In this document: piece by piece, positions 1 to 11,869 of the stretch
How the letters are laid out: each line of letters opens with the position of its first letter
Position numbering within the stretch: position 1 is the first letter of the stretch
Assembly (NCBI GenBank): GCA_963971285.1
Contig: OZ020244.1
Coordinates: forward strand, 434,001-498,000
DNA length: 64,000 bases
Source of the DNA: Astropecten irregularis
Lineage: Eukaryota > Echinodermata > Asteroidea > Paxillosida > Astropectinidae
Reading direction: 5' to 3'
Translations under genes and position numbers: made by a program
The notes under the pieces: model-generated
What the model was told of the DNA's origin: nothing
Seen by the model: only the letters and a program-made list of their open reading frames with translations
Databases searched by the model: none

Positions 1-1660
1 GTAAACCTAATATTTTTAGTCTTCGGACGTTTTATTTCGTATTCTTAATCAACCGTAATTGAATTGAATTGAACAGGGATCTCAGTATTTTGTATATGTT
101 TTCATTTAGTTCTTGTTTGTTTTTAATCTCATTTATTTGACTGACTTTGTCAATTTGTTTACCTACGTGGGAATAAATAAGTGAATTGACTTCTAATGTA
201 GATAGATGGTTTATGTCATAGTTTGAAGACTCCTAAACCTATTGTCTTCTCTATCAAAGTCTAGATTACAAGGAAATTCTATTTTTGTATTTTTATAGTG
301 ATTTTCTTATTTATTATAGATCTGTGTAAATAAACTTGATAAATATTCTGATATAAAAAAGTGCACACTAGTCAAAATGTTGAGAGGACCACTGAATATA
401 TAAAGCCTTGATGCATGTCATTCAATATTATTTACATGTCATTACTGGAAATTGTTCAGTGATTCTTATTTTTTGTTTTAAGGGTGAAAACATTCTTGTG
501 TTCCACCTGTCTTATAAGAATCAAATTATCATTAAAATCTCTATTACACAAGTAATATTTAGGTTGAAGTTAATGTATCACTCCTTCAGTCTGATTTTTA
601 TAATAATTTGTTTTTGTTGCAACATTATCCATCATCTGTGTGATTTTGTATATTAAGGCAAATTTTTCTGGAAATGTCCCTATATTGGTTTATTCCTAAT
701 TATTTCATTATTATGATTATTCTTTGATCATTCTATTTTAGTTGTTGTATGTTTTCAATCTCAATTATTGTACCGATTTTGTCAGTATTTTTAGGGTTAA
801 GTTAATATGAAGATAACTTGCTGTGGTTATATATTGGTTATTTCAGCCTTATTTATTTCTGTCCTATGGTTATGATATTAAATGTTTCTGCCCTGAAGAA
901 AATTATGGTATTATTTTATCATAGCACCACAGCTTGCTAAATTTTTATGTGGTCCCTCTGGCCTTCCTACACAACCTTACTTTCTACTACACAAGTGAAA
1001 CCAATGGTCAAAACCTGAGAACTGTAAAGAAGTAAGCCAGCAATGCCAAAAAACTGTTTCTCTAATCATCACATCAACAACTGAGTAGAGGTCACCATCA
1101 TCTATCAGGTCAAGAGCCCCCTCAGATCAGAAGCAGATGTCCTATGTAAAAGGGTTGGTCATCATGACCGGCCTAAAAAGAGACCTGGTTACACAGGAAC
1201 AGTAAGATGAAGGGTACCAACTTAGGATAACAAAAGTATCAGTGCGAAAAAAACTGTGCGAAAAAAGGGTCCTCTGTCCTTCGCACCAATCATACAAGCG
1301 CTATCAGCATCTTAGTGTACAACAATCAATTCCTTTCTTCTAGTTTTAGCCGCATGCAGAATTTGGGTATGAGCTTGTCAAATCATGTGAGGCAGAAACT
1401 TACAGAGTAGAATACCAGCAACACTGAAGACAGGTTTCACTCAAGCTGACGCATATCAACCAATGCACCTGGGTCATTAAAGTTGCTCCACATCCTAGAC
1501 AGCAGAGGGCGCACCAACCGGCACTTGCATTTTGCTCGTCTGAGCTTCTTTCCTATGTGTATTTGATCTGTACAGGATTTAAACACTTCAACAACAGATT
1601 ATAACAAATTTAAATAACAATGTGAGAATTACTCCAACAAACAGAATCTAAATCAGCTCC
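1..1660. other. AT-rich non-coding DNA
   Basis: No open frame above about 80 codons and no repeat structure that I can support. Frames at about 408-656 are short, leucine/isoleucine/phenylalanine-rich and typical of random AT-rich DNA. One isolated match (13 of 14) to the CTCF core, ending in AGAGGGCGC, lies at 1499-1512. Confidence 0.6.
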
Positions 1661-1669
1661 TTAAGATGT

Positions 1670-1990
1670 GACAATCTACATTGGAAGGACATTTTAAGAA
1701 CATTTTGAAACATTTTGTGCTGTCAAATCAGTCAAAATATAAAAAAGTTGCTTTTTGCTTCTCTAGTTTTGTAGAGAAAATTTGAGATTTGTTTTTATAA
1801 ATCAATGTTGTTATGATGTTTTGAAAAAGTTTTGAATTGAAAGATAATTACATGTATATGACAATGTACATGGGAAGAAAGTTTATACAATTTAGAAAAA
1901 AATGTTTTTGGCATCTCTAGTTTTAAAGAGACAATTTTAAATTTCTTTGCATGAATCAATTTTGTCATGTTTTGAAGAAGTTTAAGACAC
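1670..1990. repeat. degenerate tandem duplication, about 160-185 bp unit
   Basis: Two adjacent copies can be aligned by eye. The first has CTTCTCTAGTTTTGTAGAGA near 1758 and the second ATCTCTAGTTTTAAAGAGA near 1912. Both are followed by an AAATCAAT...GTTTTGAA(A/G)AAGTTT segment. Each copy contains a small inverted repeat, TCTCTA/TAGAGA or TCTCT/AGAGA. The copies are well diverged, so the duplication is old. Confidence 0.5.
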
Positions 1991-1999
1991 CAATCTCAA

Positions 2000-3815
2000 G
2001 GCATTTGGCCAATATTTCTGTATAAAACAATGGCATTGAGTGTGTCACATGCAAGTACATGCCTTTTTCAGTGCTTCTGCAAGAATTTTCATGCATTTTC
2101 TAGTATGTGTACATACAAATTTAGCTTGTTTTTGTTGTATAGCAGCGCATGATCAATCTGTCTGTTGGAGAAACTCACACACCTACATACAGAAAACATT
2201 CTTAAGAAAAAGGCAATTATTTCAATTTTAGAGTGCATTCACTTGAAATGATGGAGTTAGTCTGGAAATAAATTTTGAGAGAAAAAAATATCATCCCCCC
2301 CAAAAAAGCAAGAAGACAAGAATAAAGAAAAGAACAATGCAAACTAACCCCAAATTGAATAAACATGGAAAAAATACTGTTGTACATGTGTACCTCAACC
2401 CAAAAATGACATAAATGCCAGAATTTAAAAAGAATTTAGATAAATTTGAAACTTATGTTAACCCACATTTTTGACATCAGACATGTACAACTACAACCCC
2501 TGTCACTTCAAATGAATGTTCCCTAAAACATGTAAAAACAAAGTAAGATTCTTCAGCAAAGATATGGTTCAGGATTGTGAATCACATTCTAACATAATGG
2601 CATGAATGGAGGTGGAATTTGGCCATCAAAAGGTTTGTTTCAAGTCCCACCCAGGGATACAATATTGGTAAGAGTCTGAGATTGTGCAGAGGATGAGAAA
2701 TTTATGCAAAAATATGCAGAAAGGATTATGAGTGAAGTGCACTATCTCATTACTGTCTAATTACATGTATTATGCTAATGAAGAGGAAAATGGTTTCTAT
2801 TTTGATGCTGCCATTTCAAAACAATTCCAAAATGACTAAGATTGATGCTTTAGAACTGGAGATAAAATGATAGAAATGTCTTCCAAAATAGCTCCGACAG
2901 AATTTCATGACAGAAAGTCAAGATAATTGATTTTTTCTACATTTCTAAACGGTGATACCAACGTGGAGTACCAATCCTGAACCACATGCAAGTTTGAATA
3001 TTTTACAATGAGAAGGGATGGATTCATTTGTGAAGGAAAAGAGGAATGTGAAGCGTATGACAAATTGATGGCACAAAAGCGTGAAATAATTTGAAGGCAG
3101 AATCTGGGAATCATAAATGCCACACTGAGAATGTTTCAGAGGAAAAGTTTGATCATTGTGAAAAAAATTGTCCCACCCAAAGACGCTAAAAAATGAGCAA
3201 AAATACAAAGTAACGTGCAAAACTGATGAAATTTTTAAGACATCCCCAACCAGGGGAAATGTTTTTTGTAACAGGGCCACAAGGTGTGAAACATACACAA
3301 AATTGATTTGCCACCAACAGACCAAGGCATGGTTATAATTTGAGCGCGAACAAACTGGTAACAAAAAATCATGAATCCATCCCATCCCAACATAAACCCT
3401 AGCTGTCAGAAACACACAATGCACATGACCACTTTACACTGCATTTGTAAGATTCAGTAGAGAGTTATTGGTATTTGTTTGTATGCATACATAGTTTTGG
3501 ACCAGGAAAGATTGAGTCTACAAAGTATCTTTCTCTTCATATCATGACCATCTTACCCAAGAAAAGATCCATCTCAGGCAAGAATTTGACTATTTCAGAT
3601 ATTATTACAGAAAAAAAAATTCCAAAAGCCAAATTGTTCAGCAATGATTTAAACAAATATTCAGCTGTCATAGCATTGAGTGTTTCTTCAGTATAAGTTA
3701 CAATGTTTGATACAATTACACAAATATGAAGTAAACAAAACTAGATGTTAATGTATGGAGGTAAACCAAAGCCTACTCGGTCAGCTAGGTTAAGATATGG
3801 TTCATTTCATAGTTT
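2000..3815. other. non-coding DNA, nothing recognised
   Basis: AT-rich. The longest frame is about 159 codons on the minus strand at 2945-3424. It has low-complexity hydrophobic composition, no domain and no splice context, so I treat it as chance. A T-arm-like motif (TTTCAAGTCCCACCCAGG) at about 2637-2655 belongs with the cluster at 3.8-4.2 kb. Confidence 0.5.
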
Positions 3816-3830
3816 TTCAGTTGAGGGGTG

Positions 3831-4162
3831 TCTGGTTCAAATCCCACCAGGGGCACCACCTAAGCTCTTACCAATGAGCATAAGCAGGGTCCTTGGTTCA
3901 AATCCCACCAGGGGCACCAATGTGGATTGGGTTCTTTACTTTATCAGATAAATTTCTCAGATAATTTGAGCATTAACCTAAAGTTCCTGGTTCAAATCCC
4001 ACCAGAGGAACTTTGTTGAGATCCTTATGTCAAACTCATGGCAACGTTTTTGTCCTTCAGCAATGCTACATAATCTTGATCATAAAGTTTCTTTTTTGCT
4101 TTTGGTTTTTCTCTCACATGTATTTGGTTGGTCTCTGGTTCAAATCCCACCAGAGGAGCCTG
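3831..4162 (+). repeat. cluster of four tRNA T-arm/B-box-like motifs
   Basis: GGTTCAAATCCCACCAG is repeated perfectly at about 3834, 3895, 3989 and 4137, followed each time by GGG or AGG. GGTTCAAATCC fits the pol III B box (GGTTCRANTCC). No convincing tRNA D arm or acceptor pairing exists upstream of any copy, so these are not four tRNA genes. They may be 3' parts of tRNA-derived SINEs or a small amplified motif. The spacing (61, 94, 148 bp) is irregular. Confidence 0.55.
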
Positions 4163-4540
4163 ATAGCTGCAAGTTTTCATGAGTAATCCTGCTGAGATTT
4201 TCCACCTACATTAACATCTGGCATAAATAATCACAGACAAATGGATTCCTAATTACACAAAAGTAAAACAATTAACAATAAATCAATTTACTTTATGATG
4301 ACTCCTTCTAGTACTGGACAGGTAACATCACTGGAATGGGTGACATCTCATTGGTAGAATGCCTTGACAAGATCACCTAATACAATAAAAGAAATTGAGA
4401 AAGATTGGTAAACAATTAAAAACTTATATAATTAAATAGAAAGAAATATATAGGCCCCCTATATATAAATTTCATCACCAAATAACCACAGGGAAACTGA
4501 CTGGATTAATTTCAAGTCTTTGAAAAGTGAACAATGGAAA

Positions 4541-4610
4541 ATTGGCTGGAGTGGAATTCGAACCAGCGACCCACGGAATACTGTACAGGCAACTGATCTA
4601 TCCAGCCCTA
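4541..4610 (-). mobile_element. tRNA-derived SINE, copy 1 (tRNA-like part)
   Basis: Read on the minus strand it starts GGGCTGGATAGATCAGTTG (A-box-like) and ends with GGTTCGAATTCC (B box, 4553-4564). A second copy with a better A box lies at 47385-47463. Homology continues outside the tRNA-like part: AGTCAATTAT and CAGTCAGA.GCCATGAAACC follow both copies on the + strand, and TTTGAAAAGTGAACAA precedes both. The anticodon arm is not canonical, so this is a retroposon and not a functional tRNA. Confidence 0.6.
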
Positions 4611-4679
4611 TGTAGGTCATGTCCCTAATAGTCAATTATCTTTGTTCGTTTGGCAGTCAGAAGCCATGAAACCACACAC

Positions 4680-5640
4680 AAACTTGTACCCCAGTTAAAT
4701 ACTCTCCTATCAGCTTAACAGCAGTAATTGACAAGGTACAGGAATAGAAATGTTCAAGCAACTGCTTCAAATTCCCCTGAAACTTAATTGTGCTGGCAAA
4801 AAATGACTAACTTAAGAGTCTTTTGAGAAAGATCCTGCTAGGATCGAAACATGTCAGGACCTCCTAATTTTAAGCATTTTTATATATTTCAGGTCATTTT
4901 TTTGGCTGATGAGCAGTTTGCAGCGGTTCATTACTTGTATTGATAAGTTTTAAGTTGGTAACTTCAGGAAATATCAAGAATAAACCCAGTCTTTCTGTTG
5001 AAAAGTTCATATTCCTTCAAGATGCAAGTTCATTGAATGTATAACTTCTATTTTGTACCTGTGGCAGTCCAAAGTGTGGCATCTTCTTGGCTGGCTGAAT
5101 AACTGGATGACTGCTTCCTAAGGGGATGGCTAGTTGAACAGTCAGACTAGATGGCTGGGCTGGGTGGCTGCATAATGACTGTCTCCCTTCACTGATTGAC
5201 AGATAACTGGTTGCCTTGCTGGAATCAGGGGGCCTGGCATCAACTCGGATCAGGACATCAGGTCTAGCAAAGTTGAATAAGATCAAACCTGTGACAAGAA
5301 AACAACATTGGAAATCAACAGAGTGTTAAAAGAATTGCAAATGAAACTGAATATAATGATGGGTAGCCGTGTCAGTCAGATAAAATAGAAAATAGAAATT
5401 GTATTTTGCTATTTTAAATTGAAACTGAATCAAACAGCACATCGGTCACTGTCTTATTTCATGGACTATATTTACATATTTTAGTCCTGCAAGGACCACC
5501 TCATAAAAGATGTAACTCACCACAGTCTAAACTAAATGACCAATAAGATAAATGGATGGTTGTTCTTGGTCCCCAGGTAAACTAACCTACCATCAGCCTA
5601 ACATCGGTAACTGACAATAAAGTATGGATAAACAAGTCTG
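4680..5640. repeat. degenerate dispersed repeat unit, copy 1
   Basis: Contains a GGCTGGCTGAATAACTGG-type low-complexity section (5085-5220, repeated TGGCTGG/GACTG) and a section with ATCAGCCTAACATC (about 5592) and TGACAATAAAGTATGG. The same ordered blocks recur at 8240-8540 and 8680-9260. A minus-strand open frame at 5017-5286 falls in the TGGCTGG section and is not credible as a gene. Origin unknown; probably an old duplicated non-coding unit. Confidence 0.45.
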
Positions 5641-7797
5641 ACTATGCGACAATCTGACGGCACAAGAAGAAAATGCGATGACACCAGAAGACTATGCGAT
5701 GACACGAGGCGCCTATGCGACAGCATGAGGCGATAATGTAATTGCATGAGCCGACTATGCAATGGCACGATGCAACAGCATGATATGACTATGTGATGGC
5801 ATGCATCAACTATGCGGCTGCACGATACGACAGCATGATGCGACAGTGCGATGGCACGTTGCAACAATGCGATGGCACAAAATGCAAATGCGATTGCACA
5901 ACGCGACAACAAGATGCGACAATGCGATGGCACAATGCAACTAGACAATGAGATGGCACAAGAAGACAATGCGACGATGCAATGGCACGAGAAGACTATG
6001 CAACAATGCGACGGCACGAGAAGACAATGCGACGATGCGATGGCACGAGAAGACTATGCAACAATGCGATGGCACGAGAAGACTATGCGACGATGCAATA
6101 ACAAAAAGACTATGCGACGATGTGATGGCACGAGAAGACTATGCGACGATGTGATGGCACGAGAAGACTATGCGACGATGTGATGGCACGAGAAGACTGT
6201 GCGACGATGCGATGGCACGAGAAGACTGTGCGACGATGTGATGGCACAAGAAGACTATGCGACGATGCAATAACAAAAAGACTATGCGACGATGTGATGG
6301 CACGAGAAGACTATGCGACGATGCGATGGCACGAGAAGACTATGCGACGATGTGATGGCACGAGAAGACTATGCGACGATGCGATGGCACGAGAAGACTA
6401 TGCGACGATGTGATGGCACGAGAAGACTATGCGACGATGTGATGGCACGAGAAGACTGTGACAATGCAATGGCATGAGAAGACAATGCGACGATGCGATG
6501 GCACGAGAAGACTATGTGACGATGGGATGGCACGAGAAGACTGTGACAATGCAATGGCATGAGAAGACAATGCGACGATGCGATGGCACGAGAAGACTAT
6601 GCGACAATGCGATGGCACGAGAAGACAATGCGACGATGCGATGGCACGAGAAGACTATGCGACAATGCGATGGCACGAGAAGACAATGCGACAATGCGAT
6701 GGCACGAGAAGACAATGAAATGGCACGAGAAGACTATGCGACAATGTGATGGCACGAGAAGACTATGCGACAATGCGATGGCACGAGAAGACTATGCGAC
6801 AATGTGATGGCACGAGAAGACTATGCGACAATGCGATGGCACGAGAAGACTATGCGACAATGCGATGGCACGAGAAGACAATGCGACAATGCGATGGCAC
6901 GAGAAGACAATGAAATGGCACGAGAAGACTATGCGACAATGTGATGGCACGAGAAGACTATGCGACAATGCGATGGCACGAGAAGACTATGCGACAATGC
7001 GATGGCACGAGAAGACTATGCGACAATGTGATGGCACGAGAAGACTATGCGACAATGTGATGGCACGAGAAGACTATGCGACAATGCGATGGCACGAGAA
7101 GACTATGCGACAATGTGATGGCACGAGAAGACTATGCGACAATGTGATGGCACGAGAAGACTATGCGACGATGTGATGGCACGAGAAGACTATGCGACGA
7201 TGCGATGGCACGAGAAGACTATGCGACAATGTGATGGCACGAGAAGACTTTGCGACGATGCGATGGCACGAGAAGACTATGCGACGATGTGATGGCACGA
7301 GAAGACTATGCGACGATGTGATGGCACGAGAAGACTGTGACAATGCAATGGCATGAGAAGACAATGCGACGATACGATGGCACGAGAAGACTATGTGACG
7401 ATGGGATGGCACGAGAAGACTGTGACAATGCAATGGCATGAGAAGACAATGCGACGATGCGATGGCACGAGAAGACTATGCGACAATGCGATGGCACGAG
7501 AAGACAATGCGACGATGCGATGGCACGAGAAGACTATGCGACAATGCGATGGCACGAGAAGACAATGCGACAATGCGATGGCACGAGAAGACAATGAAAT
7601 GGCACGAGAAGACTATGCGACAATGTGATGGCACGAGAAGACTATGCGACAATGCGATGGCACGAGAAGACTATGCGACAATGCGATGGCACGAGAAGAC
7701 TATGCGACAATGTGATGGCACGAGAAGACTATGCGACAATGTGATGGCACGAGAAGACTATGCGACAATGCGATGGCATGAGAAGACTATGCGACAG
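5640..7797 (+). repeat. 29-bp minisatellite array
   Basis: Unit of 29 bp, roughly ACTATGCGACRATGYGATGG plus CACGAGAAG, about 70 copies. The left edge (5640-5950) is degenerate and the core is homogeneous. Main variants are GACGATG/GACAATG, GCGATGG/GTGATGG and ACTATG/ACAATG. Because 29 is not a multiple of 3, a frame cycles through all three registers and stays open until a GCGATGG-to-GTGATGG change makes TGA. That explains the many short arginine/aspartate-rich frames. Blocks at 6427-6749 and 7306-7628 are near-identical with an 879-bp offset, showing a block duplication of about 30 units. Confidence 0.92.
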
Positions 7798-8060
7798 GGG
7801 TAACGGTGAAGTTGAGGCCCTTCCTGAGTAGCGACTTCTTGGCAGATGAGATTATTCTTACAGAGAGGTTCAGCACCCACTTCAGGCTCCCCACCACCCA
7901 TACCATGTCCCCCAACCGTACAACGGATGGACCCACCAGGAGACATCAGACCAATGCCACAAAATGCCGACGTCCACACCACAGCACGGACCAGAGGCAG
8001 GTTGCTAGTACATAAACAGCACTGCAGCACCCAGTCTTCAGTTTATACCCAATAAAGGTT
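7798..8060 (+). other. GC-rich unique island with a poly(A)-signal-like end
   Basis: Sharply more GC-rich than its surroundings, directly after the minisatellite. Two overlapping frames of 69 codons (7806-8015 and 7846-8055) are threonine/proline/arginine-rich. AATAAA occurs at about 8051. It could be the 3' end of an unidentified retroelement or transcript, or just GC-rich spacer; I do not recognise the protein sequence. A flank resembling the pre-array sequence resumes near 8240. Confidence 0.3.
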
Positions 8061-8239
8061 AGCAGTCATTGCAATTGAAACATCGTCACCAGCAACACAA
8101 CATCGTGTGACTTTGATTAATCTCCCCCTGTTTCAACTATGCAAAGAATAACCCCTTTTATGCTGAAAACATTACTTGCATTTGTTAAATTTGCTTGAGA
8201 AAGACAAGCAGATCAGCCAGATTTGGTGCAAAAAAGTTG

Positions 8240-9265
8240 GAGCATGGATAAATAAGACCAAAAAAATCAATACTTGACAAAATGTACCTGTTTCTATCCA
8301 AGGGAGGCATCTTCTTGCCTGGCTGAATGGCTGGATGACTGCTTCCTTAGAGGCTGGCTAGTTGGACAGTCACACTCTCACTGGCCGGGTGGCTGGTGTC
8401 TGTCTTTTCCTGACAGACAGCCTGATGACTGGTTGCCTTGTTGATATCTGGGGTCATGGCATGATTTGAGATCAGGCTGCGGCAAGTTGATTGTCAAACC
8501 TATGATAAGAATAAATAAATGTACATTAAATGCTGACATAATTGGAGGGTTGATAAAAATGTGTGCTTGTAAATACCTGATTCACTAGCAACGCAAGCAA
8601 GTGAAACTTTTCTTTTAAAAAGCCGGAAATGCCTGCACTGCCTTATTTCTTGCAAAGAACACCTGATATACAAACACAGCTCACTAGAGTCTGAAGTACA
8701 TGTACCATAAGTAGATGGATGTTTGTCCTTGGTCTTTGTTCACCAATTGCTGGTTGACTACCATTCCCATCAGCCTAATATCAGTGATTGATAAGGTGGG
8801 CATTGGCAGACAATGTGCATAATAAATCAATACTTGTAAAAATGTACCTGTCCCAATTCCAGTGGGGCATCTTGGCTGGCTGGCTGTGTATCTGGCTGGT
8901 TGGCTGGTTGGATAGTCACACTCTGGTTGACTGGTGACTGTCTCCCCAGATAGATCAGATGGCCAGCTGGATGGTATGCTGGCTGGCCGGTTGGCTAGTT
9001 GGATAATCATTCTCCACCTGGTTTGATGATGGATGATCTTCTTCGACAGACAAGATAGCTGGTTGGGTGGCTGGTGACTGTCTCTCCTGATGGACAGCCA
9101 GATGACTGGTTGTCTTGGTGGTTTACTTACTGGGTAGCTGAGTGGGTTGTAGGTGGATGGTTCAAGGCTGATAACTGGCTCACATTTACATGGTTGTACC
9201 CTTTGTAGATGGACAACCAGCAAGCACATTCTCTGTCTGGCTGGGTAGTGGGTAGAATTAGCCAT
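8240..9265. repeat. degenerate dispersed repeat unit, copies 2 and 3
   Basis: At 8241 the sequence AGCATGGATAAATAAG matches AGTATGGATAAACAAG at about 5621, just left of the minisatellite. The blocks GGCATCTTCTTGCCTGGCTG, GACTGCTTCCTTAG and CTGATGACTGGTTGCCTTG then repeat the order seen at 5080-5280. A third copy runs from about 8680 (TAGATGGATGTTTGTCCTTG) through 9260 with TGGCTGG-rich sequence. The minus-strand frame at 8684-9265 (193 codons) lies wholly in this repeat and is not supported as a gene. Confidence 0.5.
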
Positions 9266-10523
9266 AGGTCATCTTCCACTAGGTCTGTGGCTTGTGATGG
9301 ATGAATTCCCCATGGTATGCTGTTTCAAACAGATCTCTCACTGTGGCTCACTGCAACATCAAACAATTAAGCAGGAACATTTCTTTAAAAGCACTGGATT
9401 TGGGGCAGATTCAGAAAAAAAATGCCAGAGTCACTTTCTTCAAGATCCACTGAACAAAGATCTTTGTTGTCTGAATATATTACATACTGAATCCACTCCA
9501 TAATTTATGGAAGGCAAGAGAGCACACTCTGCTTACATATTCAGTGCACACCCGCTATTCTACGCATGCATGCAATTTATTGAAACGTATATACACTTAA
9601 AATGAAATGTCTGGTATTATGTTCAAGATTTTTCGAGAGAACAGCAATCTCTGAGTTCCGAACATCTGGGCGTGAACGGATTTGAATGCGATCTTTTGTA
9701 CGGTGCTATTCAACCAATGCGTGCCTGCATTGTTTATGCCGAGCACCCTGCACACAAAGCCGGGCCAGCTGACCTCTATTGTGACCGGTGGCTGATATAA
9801 TGAGGTCGGAACAAGCAGGGCTGAAAACAATCCCGGGATGAAGGGGTTAATAATGTACCGCTGCCGACCCCGATCATAGTCATGATAGTCCATGGTCCGT
9901 CCGAGCCCTACTTCACTGTGCATGCCACATACACACATCGTACGTACGTTGTGTACTGTACACATGTTGATGTACATGATGTGTACATGTACAGAAAGCT
10001 TCCTGCCGACGCACGTGGTTGAGACTTTCGCTGGTGCACTTTGCGCGAAGTGCCAGTATCATGCATGGGAAATTCAATGGCATAGCGTGCGCGATGATTG
10101 TTTACGTCTTACCATGGAAGAAATACCCACAGTGTGGCCGTGAATTTCGGAAGGATTTCACAATGTTTCTACGTAGCCAATAGGAAAAAAATGACTGATT
10201 GAAATTCAAGTAAGATTTAGCTGATCAGGAAAATGCGATTTTTGGTACTTTCGGAAGGAATATTTTACAGGGATCTCGCAACTAAATTACAAGCGTACAT
10301 TGGTGTAACCACACTCGGTACTCCAACAGTGTTTTTGCACGTGTTCGATGTCAGATTTTTCTTATTTTTTTCTTTATTTTTTGGGGTCGCCAAAATAGGT
10401 CATACTTCGTGAATTAATTTATCGGAATTCGGAACACCGGATCCCAACCGAAAAAAATTGGTCGGGTTCCAGAACAAAACAATTCCGAGATGACTCAGCC
10501 TTAGTATTTACATACACGTACGA
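9266..10523. other. CpG-rich non-coding DNA
   Basis: No supported gene. From about 9780 the DNA becomes richer in CpG and in self-complementary CGTACGTACG/TGTACATG strings. The frame at 9597-9977 (minus) has no recognisable domain. An outward inverted pair links about 9919-9960 with 11283-11375. Confidence 0.45.
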
Positions 10524-10563
10524 CTGATGTAGGCCTTGTAGACATAGACAAGGCCTATATCAG
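10524..10563. repeat. 16-bp inverted repeat (hairpin)
   Basis: Arms CTGATGTAGGCCTTGT (10524-10539) and ACAAGGCCTATATCAG (10548-10563) pair at 15 of 16 positions around an 8-base loop. It stands in CpG-rich DNA with further TACGTACGTG-type palindromes nearby. Could be a foldback element or regulatory palindrome; no function can be assigned. Confidence 0.7.
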
Positions 10564-10989
10564 TAGACAGTACTACATGTAAGTACGTGTACGTGTAGGC
10601 CTACGTACTGTCAGCGCGGAGTGACGTCATTCCAACTCGCCGACCTTGGAGCCGATGAAAACAAGGCATTAAGTTGTAGGGGTTTTAAGACAAAAAGCTG
10701 CCCGAGTAAGTGCTGTGCATTAAAAACGGATTACCGGGCCCCCGCTTTAAATCTAGCCATCCGGTTTCAAAATTTCAAAAACGGTATAACGAAACCAACA
10801 TTTTAAAAAGTAGACTGACGTTTGCCCAATGAATAAACAACCCCAAGAGTGTAGACTGTATAATACATACTTGAATTTCTGTCGTTTTTGGGGTCCATTT
10901 TGCCAAGCAGAAACAAACTTTTCGCAAACTTGATTAAAAAAATTTTGTGAACAGCCCGTTCCGAAAGCGACGATCGCTCGAAAGATCAG

Positions 10990-11135
10990 GGGCCGATTTC
11001 ATAAAACTTACGACGCGTCGTAGAGTTAATACTCATCCTTTCCCTATGGACTCACCGCATAGATGCGACGCCTCCCAACCACGACGCGTCGCAAATCGAG
11101 TTGCGACGCGTCGCAGAGCTTTATGAAATCGGCCC
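10990..11135. mobile_element. GGGCC-ended MITE, copy 1 (146 bp)
   Basis: Terminal inverted repeats start GGGCCGATTTCATAAA and end with its complement. Inside each arm lies ACGACGCGTCG or CGACGCGTCGCA, itself a palindrome. The flanks are CAG on both sides, consistent with a 3-bp target-site duplication. Two longer elements at 50698-50939 and 51103-51299 have closely similar termini (GGGCCAATTTCATRGAGCTG). A 3-bp CWG duplication has been reported for some PIF/Harbinger elements; the superfamily assignment is inference. Confidence 0.75.
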
Positions 11136-11869
11136 CAGAAGACGTAAACATATCGCATACGATGCATCATGCACACCGCATGCACACCACGTGGCCGCAT
11201 GGCCCGGCCCGGCCCATGCAGCAGCAGCATTGCATCCAGAAAATTCCATGATGTCTATCCGCGCCGCACCATTCAAAGCATACGTTGTGCACAGTACACA
11301 GTCGCCAATTCACAATCGGGCCGGAAGTGCAAGCCTACATCGTACGTACAACGTGTGTATTTGGTGCATGCACTCACGTCGCGCTCGGTACCGTGGATTT
11401 CGGCCGGCTTCAATGCAGATTTTTCGGTAAGAAATGTGAGATGTCACGCTGAGCAAGTTATGAACGATTCTGACTGAATATTCTGTAAGGTTGCCGGCAC
11501 CAAATCATCGCAAGATTCCCAAACACGCACGTAGATCGAGACCAGAAACTGAATGTATACGTCGCCGCAACGATCGTTGTAGCATGTTTTACACACTCCT
11601 ACATACAGCGCTATGCATCCATTGATCGTGCACATTATCAACACGTGCGTAATATAGCGCTGTCATGCATTTTTATAAATCGGAGCTCGGGCAACCGCTA
11701 ATTTTTTCAAAGCGTTTTCCGGTTTTCAAAAGCTCCGAGAATGCACAGCACTAGCCCGAATTGTTTAATCTTATTACAGGGTATTTCAAAGAAGGATATT
11801 GTCTGAGGATAAACTATGACTCGACAATGAAAGTCGTACAGAACACAATTTCTGCTTCTTGACAAAAAT

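Noticed and set aside
2945..3424. 159-codon minus-strand frame
   Set aside because: Composition typical of random AT-rich DNA (F/L/S/H/C-rich), no motif, no splice or promoter context.
5851..7803. Many overlapping frames of 60-121 codons on both strands, rich in charged residues
   Set aside because: They are produced by the 29-bp minisatellite, which is open in all three registers; the frames begin and end with C/T changes in the repeat, not with gene structure.
10690..11765. Inverted pair GTGCTGTGCATT (10701) / AATGCACAGCAC (11739) as ends of an element
   Set aside because: Only about 12 bases match clearly; the surrounding similarity is too weak to define an element.
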